A stretch of 64,000 nt of DNA from Nonomuraea aurantiaca (GTDB lineage Bacteria; Actinomycetota; Actinomycetes; Streptosporangiales; Streptosporangiaceae): positions 620,001 through 684,000 of the forward strand of contig NZ_JAIWNB010000001.1 of assembly GCF_020215705.1 (NCBI RefSeq), in the 5' to 3' direction. The position numbers and the translations under genes are program-made. Every line of letters starts with the position of its first letter. Within the stretch, counting starts at the first letter, position 1. Of this stretch, positions 60,111 to 64,000 are shown one piece after another. Below the pieces are notes generated by a model that saw nothing but the letters and a program-made list of their open reading frames with translations, made no database searches and had not been told where the DNA came from.

Positions 60111-60608
60111 ATGACAAGAGCGCGACGTCTCGCAGCCGCCGGAGCCTTGGCGGCCTTCGTGGTCGGGGGCGTGAGCATGATGGCGGGCATCGGGACCGCT
60201 TCGGCCACCACGCAGGACGAGCCGAACGCGGGTGCCACCTGCCTGCTGCCCATCCTGCCGTGCGAGGTCCAGCCGTCGCTCGCGGTGCCCGACCTGCCCA
60301 TCCCCAACCCGCTCGACAGCTGGTCCAGCGCGCCCGCGGCGGACGACTCATGGTCGCCGCCGCCCGGTGAGCCGGAGCCCTCGAAGGAGCCCGACCGGCC
60401 GTGGAAGCCGGCGGACGAAGAAGAGCACCGGATGCCGCAGGGCCATCCCGAGACGGGCGCCGGCGGCCTGGTTCCTGAGCCGCCGGTGTGGCCGTTCGCG
60501 GCGGGCGGCGCCGCGCTGCTGGCCGGGGCCGGGCTGACCGGGTACGCCGTGCGGCGCGGCAAGGACGACACGGACGCGGAGGGGATGGCTCAGGCCGTCC
60601 AACGCTGA
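60111..60608 (+). CDS. Probable sortase-anchored surface protein
   Basis: A 165-residue protein with a signal peptide (about 1-32), a Pro/Ser/Glu-rich extracellular part, and a C-terminal sorting-signal layout: HPETG (112-116), a short linker, a hydrophobic helix (127-147) and RR plus charged tail. The pentapeptide resembles LPETG with His for Leu. ATG 60111 has GGGAG eight bases upstream. A class F sortase gene starts 36 nt downstream on the same strand, so this is a likely substrate. Confidence 0.75.
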   Translation: MTRARRLAAAGALAAFVVGGVSMMAGIGTASATTQDEPNAGATCLLPILPCEVQPSLAVPDLPIPNPLDSWSSAPAADDSWSPPPGEPEPSKEPDRPWKPADEEEHRMPQGHPETGAGGLVPEPPVWPFAAGGAALLAGAGLTGYAVRRGKDDTDAEGMAQAVQR

Positions 60609-60644
60609 AGCGGCCGTTGGCATGGGAAACGGGGCGGTGAGACG

Positions 60645-61325
60645 GTGGCTGGCTCGAAGCTGATCTGGGCCGGAGCGGGTGTGGTGTCGCTGGCCGGGGT
60701 GCTGCTGATCGGGTTCGGGATCAGCGGCATGCTCGGTGACGGTGAGTCCGAGTCCGTGGCGGCTGCCGGGCCCCAGGTGCCCCATTCGCTCAAGGCCACG
60801 AGCCTGCCGTCGCTGGACGTGGACGTGCCGCTCGACAAGGTCGCCAAGCCGATGAAGGCCGCGCGGCCGACCGCCGTCTACATCCCCTCGATCGGCGTGT
60901 CGGCGCCGCTGATGGAGCTCGGCCTCGACGCCGCCGGGGCGATCCAGAACCCGCCCTTCGACCCGCCGAACCTCGCCGGCTGGTACCGCTACGGCGCCGT
61001 CCCCGGCGGGCGCGGCGCCGCCGTGATCACCGGTCATCTCGACACGAAGAGCGGCCCGGCCGTGTTCGCGAGACTCAAGAGCGTCAGGCGCGGCGAGCAG
61101 GTGCAGGTGCTGCGGGCCGATCGGTCCGTGGCCGTGTTCGTGGTGGACCGGGTCGAGCACACGCCGAAGAAGAGCTTCCCCACCAAGAAGGTGTACGGGA
61201 AGATCGACTATCCGGGGCTGCGGCTGGTGACCTGCGGGGGGACCTTTGACCGGCAGGCGCACAGCTATCGGGACAACACCATCGTGTTCGCCCACCTGGC
61301 GGCGCCGTACTATCCCAAGGGCTAG
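60645..61325 (+). CDS. Class F sortase
   Basis: A 226-residue protein with an N-terminal membrane anchor (about 7-29) and a sortase fold: GWYRYGAVPGGRGAAVITGH (catalytic His131 in TGHLDT), LRLVTCGGTFDR (Cys197, with Arg203 following; Arg209 in SYRDN is an alternative). The VTCGGxFD context is typical of class F sortases of actinobacteria. The start is GTG 60645 behind GGTGAG. It would cleave a sorting motif in secreted proteins and link them to the wall; the preceding gene supplies a candidate. It is convergent with the acyl-CoA dehydrogenase, overlapping by 4 nt. Confidence 0.92.
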   Translation: MAGSKLIWAGAGVVSLAGVLLIGFGISGMLGDGESESVAAAGPQVPHSLKATSLPSLDVDVPLDKVAKPMKAARPTAVYIPSIGVSAPLMELGLDAAGAIQNPPFDPPNLAGWYRYGAVPGGRGAAVITGHLDTKSGPAVFARLKSVRRGEQVQVLRADRSVAVFVVDRVEHTPKKSFPTKKVYGKIDYPGLRLVTCGGTFDRQAHSYRDNTIVFAHLAAPYYPKG

Positions 61326-63427
61326 GGGTCGCGGGGTAGGCCCAGGGCGCGTTCGGCGATGATGTTCAGCTGGACCTCGGCGGTGCCGCCGCCGATGGTG
61401 AACGCCCTGGTGGTCAGGATCGTCCGTGACCAGCGGGCGTTCGACGGGTCGAGCGACCAGCAGTATTCGGAGACGGCCTGGGCGTGGCGCATGCCGAGGA
61501 GTTTGCGCACGCTGGAGGCCGTACCCGAGTCTGTCCCCGAGAGCTGGGACAGCGTCACGCGCAGGCCGAGCGCCGAGATGGCCTGGCCCTCCGCCCAGAG
61601 GTGGCCCGCCTGTTCGCGCTGGGACTGGCGGAGGTCGGGCAGCCTGCCGACGAGTTCGATCATGTCGGTGTGCTGGGAGCCGGGACCCCAGGAGTCGCCG
61701 AGCGCGACCCGTTCGTGCGAAAGCGTGTCGCGGGCCACTCGCCAGCCGCCGTCGACCTCGCCGACCACCAGGTCATCGGGGACGAACACGTCGTCCAGGA
61801 ACACCTCGTTGAAGATCTCCTCGCCGTTGATCTCCTTGAGCGGCCTGATGGTGATGCCCGGTGTGGCCATGTCCACCAGGAAGTAAGTGATGCCCTCATG
61901 CTTGGGTTTCGAGGGGGAGGTCCTCGCCAGACAAATACCGAAATGTGCGTACTGGGCGAGTGATGTCCAGATCTTCTGACCCGTCAGAGACCAGCCGCCC
62001 TCCACCCGGGTCGCCTTCGTCGACAGGCCCGCCAGGTCGGAGCCCGCGCCCGGCTCGCTGAAGAGCTGGCACCACACGATCTCGCCGGTGAGCGTCCTGG
62101 GCAGGAAGCGTTCGGCCTGCTCGGGAGTGCCGTACTTGACGATGGACGGCACGGCCCACGCCGCTATCCCGAGGTTCGGCCGGCCGAGGTCGCGGAACTC
62201 CTGGTGGATGATCACCTGCTCCAACGGCGACGCCGCCCGGCCCCACGGCTTCGGGAGGTAGGGCATGATCCACCCTTCCCGGGCGAACCTCCCCAGCCTG
62301 GCTTCCCGCTCCAACGCCCGCAGGGACGCCGCCTCGGCCCAGATCGTGTCGCGTACCTTCGCCGCCTCCTCAGGCAGGTCGGGTTCCATGCGCCGCCGCA
62401 CCCCCGCGGCGGCCAGCTCGGCCACCTTCTCGGCCCACACGCCCGGATCGTTGGCCAGCATCCGGTCGGACAGGGCTCGGCGGTAGTAGCGATGTGCGTC
62501 GTGCTCGTAGGTGTAGCCGATGCCGCCGAGGACCTGGATCGCGTCGGCGGCGCACCGTACGGCCGCATCGGGCGCCAGCACCGCCGCGACCCCGACCGTC
62601 AGCCGCGCCTCATCGTCAACCATCCACGGCCGCGTACGACTCGCGGCCGGTCCGCTCGTCACCCGCTTGCGGCCGAGGGTCGGCGCGGCGGGGATCGCCT
62701 CGTCCAGTGCCCTGGCCGCGTCCCAGACGGCGGCGCGTGCCTGCTCCAGTGCCACCAGCGCCGCCGCCACCCGGTGCTTGACCCCCTGGAACTGCCCGAT
62801 CGGCCGCCCGAACTGCTCCCGCACCTTGGCATACTCGGCGGCCGTCGCCACGGCCCACGCCGCCACCCCGCACGAGTCCGCGCCCAGCAGCACGGCGGCC
62901 ACCTCGCGCACCGGTACGACGCCGAGCGGCCGCTTCCGCGTCCCGGAGAACCCCACGATCGAGCACACCGCCCGGTCGAGGTCCACGCTCTCGAACGGCT
63001 CGGCGGTGACGTCCTCCCACTCGAACAGCGACCACTCCCCGTCCCCGACCGGCAGCAGGAAGACGTCGGCGTCGGGGGAGCCCAGCGCGAGCAGCGCGTC
63101 GCCGCCGGCCGTACCGTGCAGGGCGACCGCCGCGCTGAGCGACCCGTCGGCGAGGCCGCCGAGCAGGTCCTTCGGCCCGGGGGACCGCGCGAGCACCGCC
63201 GAGGCGAGCACGGTCGGCAGGTAGGCGCCGGGCACGCGCCGCTCGCCGAGCGCCTCCAGCGCGACGGCCAGCTCCAGCAGCCCGTAGCCCTGACCGCCGT
63301 ACGCCTCGGGCAGGTGCAGCCCGAGCACACCCTGCTCGGCCAGCGCCCGGTGGCTCGTGTCCCGCTCGGCCTGCCCGCGTACGGAGGCGGCCAGCGCCCG
63401 GTGTTCCTCGGTCAGCCCGATCCCCAT
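61322..63427 (-). CDS. Two-domain (fused) acyl-CoA dehydrogenase
   Basis: A 701-residue protein containing two acyl-CoA dehydrogenase units. The first (about 1-350) has EAYGGQGYGLLELAVALEAL, AEYAKVREQFGRPIGQFQGV and AIQVLGGIGYTYEHDAHRYY. The second (about 370-701) has WCQLFSEPGAGSDLAGLSTK, GQKIWTSLAQYA, DDVFVPDDLVVGEV and AFTIGGGTAEVQLNIIAERA. Fused FadE34-type enzymes of actinobacteria dehydrogenate steroid side-chain or branched acyl-CoAs; here the substrate is not known. A short insert (RVTSGPAASRTRPW) interrupts the first unit near its end. ATG 63427 lacks a strong ribosome-binding site. Confidence 0.92.
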   Translation of the reverse strand: MGIGLTEEHRALAASVRGQAERDTSHRALAEQGVLGLHLPEAYGGQGYGLLELAVALEALGERRVPGAYLPTVLASAVLARSPGPKDLLGGLADGSLSAAVALHGTAGGDALLALGSPDADVFLLPVGDGEWSLFEWEDVTAEPFESVDLDRAVCSIVGFSGTRKRPLGVVPVREVAAVLLGADSCGVAAWAVATAAEYAKVREQFGRPIGQFQGVKHRVAAALVALEQARAAVWDAARALDEAIPAAPTLGRKRVTSGPAASRTRPWMVDDEARLTVGVAAVLAPDAAVRCAADAIQVLGGIGYTYEHDAHRYYRRALSDRMLANDPGVWAEKVAELAAAGVRRRMEPDLPEEAAKVRDTIWAEAASLRALEREARLGRFAREGWIMPYLPKPWGRAASPLEQVIIHQEFRDLGRPNLGIAAWAVPSIVKYGTPEQAERFLPRTLTGEIVWCQLFSEPGAGSDLAGLSTKATRVEGGWSLTGQKIWTSLAQYAHFGICLARTSPSKPKHEGITYFLVDMATPGITIRPLKEINGEEIFNEVFLDDVFVPDDLVVGEVDGGWRVARDTLSHERVALGDSWGPGSQHTDMIELVGRLPDLRQSQREQAGHLWAEGQAISALGLRVTLSQLSGTDSGTASSVRKLLGMRHAQAVSEYCWSLDPSNARWSRTILTTRAFTIGGGTAEVQLNIIAERALGLPRDP

Positions 63428-63645
63428 GCGACCGAATCTAGAAGCCCGGTGTGTCGATCTCCAGAGGTCAGAGGCAACAGATCACGCACAGTCGGCGTCA
63501 TGCTACGCCGGCCGCGCCGACGGTGAACGACGGCTGTGCGCGGGTACGGCTGTCGTTCGAGGGGCGAATCGCTCAACCGGCCGCTGACCAAATGATCACA
63601 AGCCGCCGAAGGAATCCACTGAGAAACAGCGTCAGGAGACGCACC

Positions 63646-64000
63646 ATGCGCAAGATCAACATACGCTACCTGGGCGCAGCCGCCGCCCTCGCCGCCACCC
63701 CGCTGGCATCGGTCCTCAGCGACAGCGTGCAAGACGCTCACCAGCGCACCGAAATCATCCAGTTGGTCGCCAAGCAGACCCAGTCCCAATCCCTCGACCT
63801 GGGCGAGAAGGGGCTCGGGCTGGGTGACGAGCGCATCATCGCCGAAGACCTGTACCAGGACGGCAAGAAGATCGGCGACCACAGCGTCGTCTGCGTCTAC
63901 GTCCATCTCGACCCCGGCCAGCTCCAGTGCGTGGGCACCTTCGCGCTGCCCCGCGGGCAGATCGCCGGACAGGCCCTGCTCCACCTGCCCCCCGCTCCCG
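63646..64000 (+). CDS. Secreted protein with allene-oxide-cyclase/dirigent-like barrel, cut by window end
   Basis: 118 codons from ATG 63646, with AGGAG seven bases upstream. The N-terminus is a signal peptide (RKINIRYLGAAAALAATPLA). The mature part reads LDLGEKGLGLGDERIIAEDL, GKKIGDHSVVCVYVHLDPGQ and LQCVGTFALPRGQIAGQALL, resembling the small beta-barrel of allene oxide cyclase/dirigent-like secreted actinobacterial proteins. The C-terminus is outside the window. Its function in bacteria is unknown. Confidence 0.75.
   Translation, partial: MRKINIRYLGAAAALAATPLASVLSDSVQDAHQRTEIIQLVAKQTQSQSLDLGEKGLGLGDERIIAEDLYQDGKKIGDHSVVCVYVHLDPGQLQCVGTFALPRGQIAGQALLHLPPAP

Overview
The window is chromosomal DNA of a high-GC actinomycete. 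Codons end mostly in G or C, GTG and TTG starts are common, and the gene content (DUF3000 protein, HemQ-type heme branch, SSI-like inhibitor, class F sortase, two large LuxR/LAL regulators) fits the Streptosporangiales (Nonomuraea/Streptosporangium-like). The genus is an inference only. No rRNA, tRNA, CRISPR array or replication origin was seen.

0-20 kb is accessory in character. It opens with a truncated subtilisin-like protease, a LAL regulator, and an ECF (SigE-type) sigma factor with a membrane-anchored partner. About 1 kb of decayed DNA follows, with a gene stump and a strong inverted repeat. Next is a tightly coupled catabolic operon (amidohydrolase, esterase, FAD oxidoreductase) divergent from a TetR gene whose 3' end runs into Tn3-family debris. 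Then come a penicillin-binding-type hydrolase, a secreted RTX-like protein, and a leftward LAL regulator with two methyltransferases. The remnant of a TnsA/TnsB (Tn7-like) transposon is joined in frame to that LAL gene, and three TnsB-site-like repeats mark the transposon end at about 20.1 kb.

20-34 kb holds a xylose/ribose-type ABC transporter with a ROK regulator, two paralogous secreted zinc metallopeptidases, dxs, an amino-acid permease, an SSI-like protease inhibitor with an unusual P1 residue, and a fadB/fadA beta-oxidation pair.

34-46 kb has a LacI regulator, sugar isomerases, a phosphodiesterase, a rifampin-phosphotransferase-like PEP-utilising enzyme, and a three-gene oxidoreductase / DUF993 aldolase-like / isomerase operon. 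Near-identical LacI-type palindromes lie before the LacI gene and before this operon, suggesting one regulon. From 35 to 54 kb at least eight short GC-rich tandem repeats occur; several are translated as low-complexity inserts in otherwise conserved proteins.

45-64 kb is mostly housekeeping: RNase D, DUF3000, the coproporphyrin-dependent heme genes (hemE, cgoX/hemY, chdC/hemQ), a DUF4349 lipoprotein, patatin, msrB, an atypical FolP2-like protein in lower-GC DNA, a stand-alone LigD polymerase domain, a regulator-hydrolase pair behind a 40-bp palindrome, a class F sortase with a probable substrate, a two-domain acyl-CoA dehydrogenase, and a secreted protein cut by the window end.
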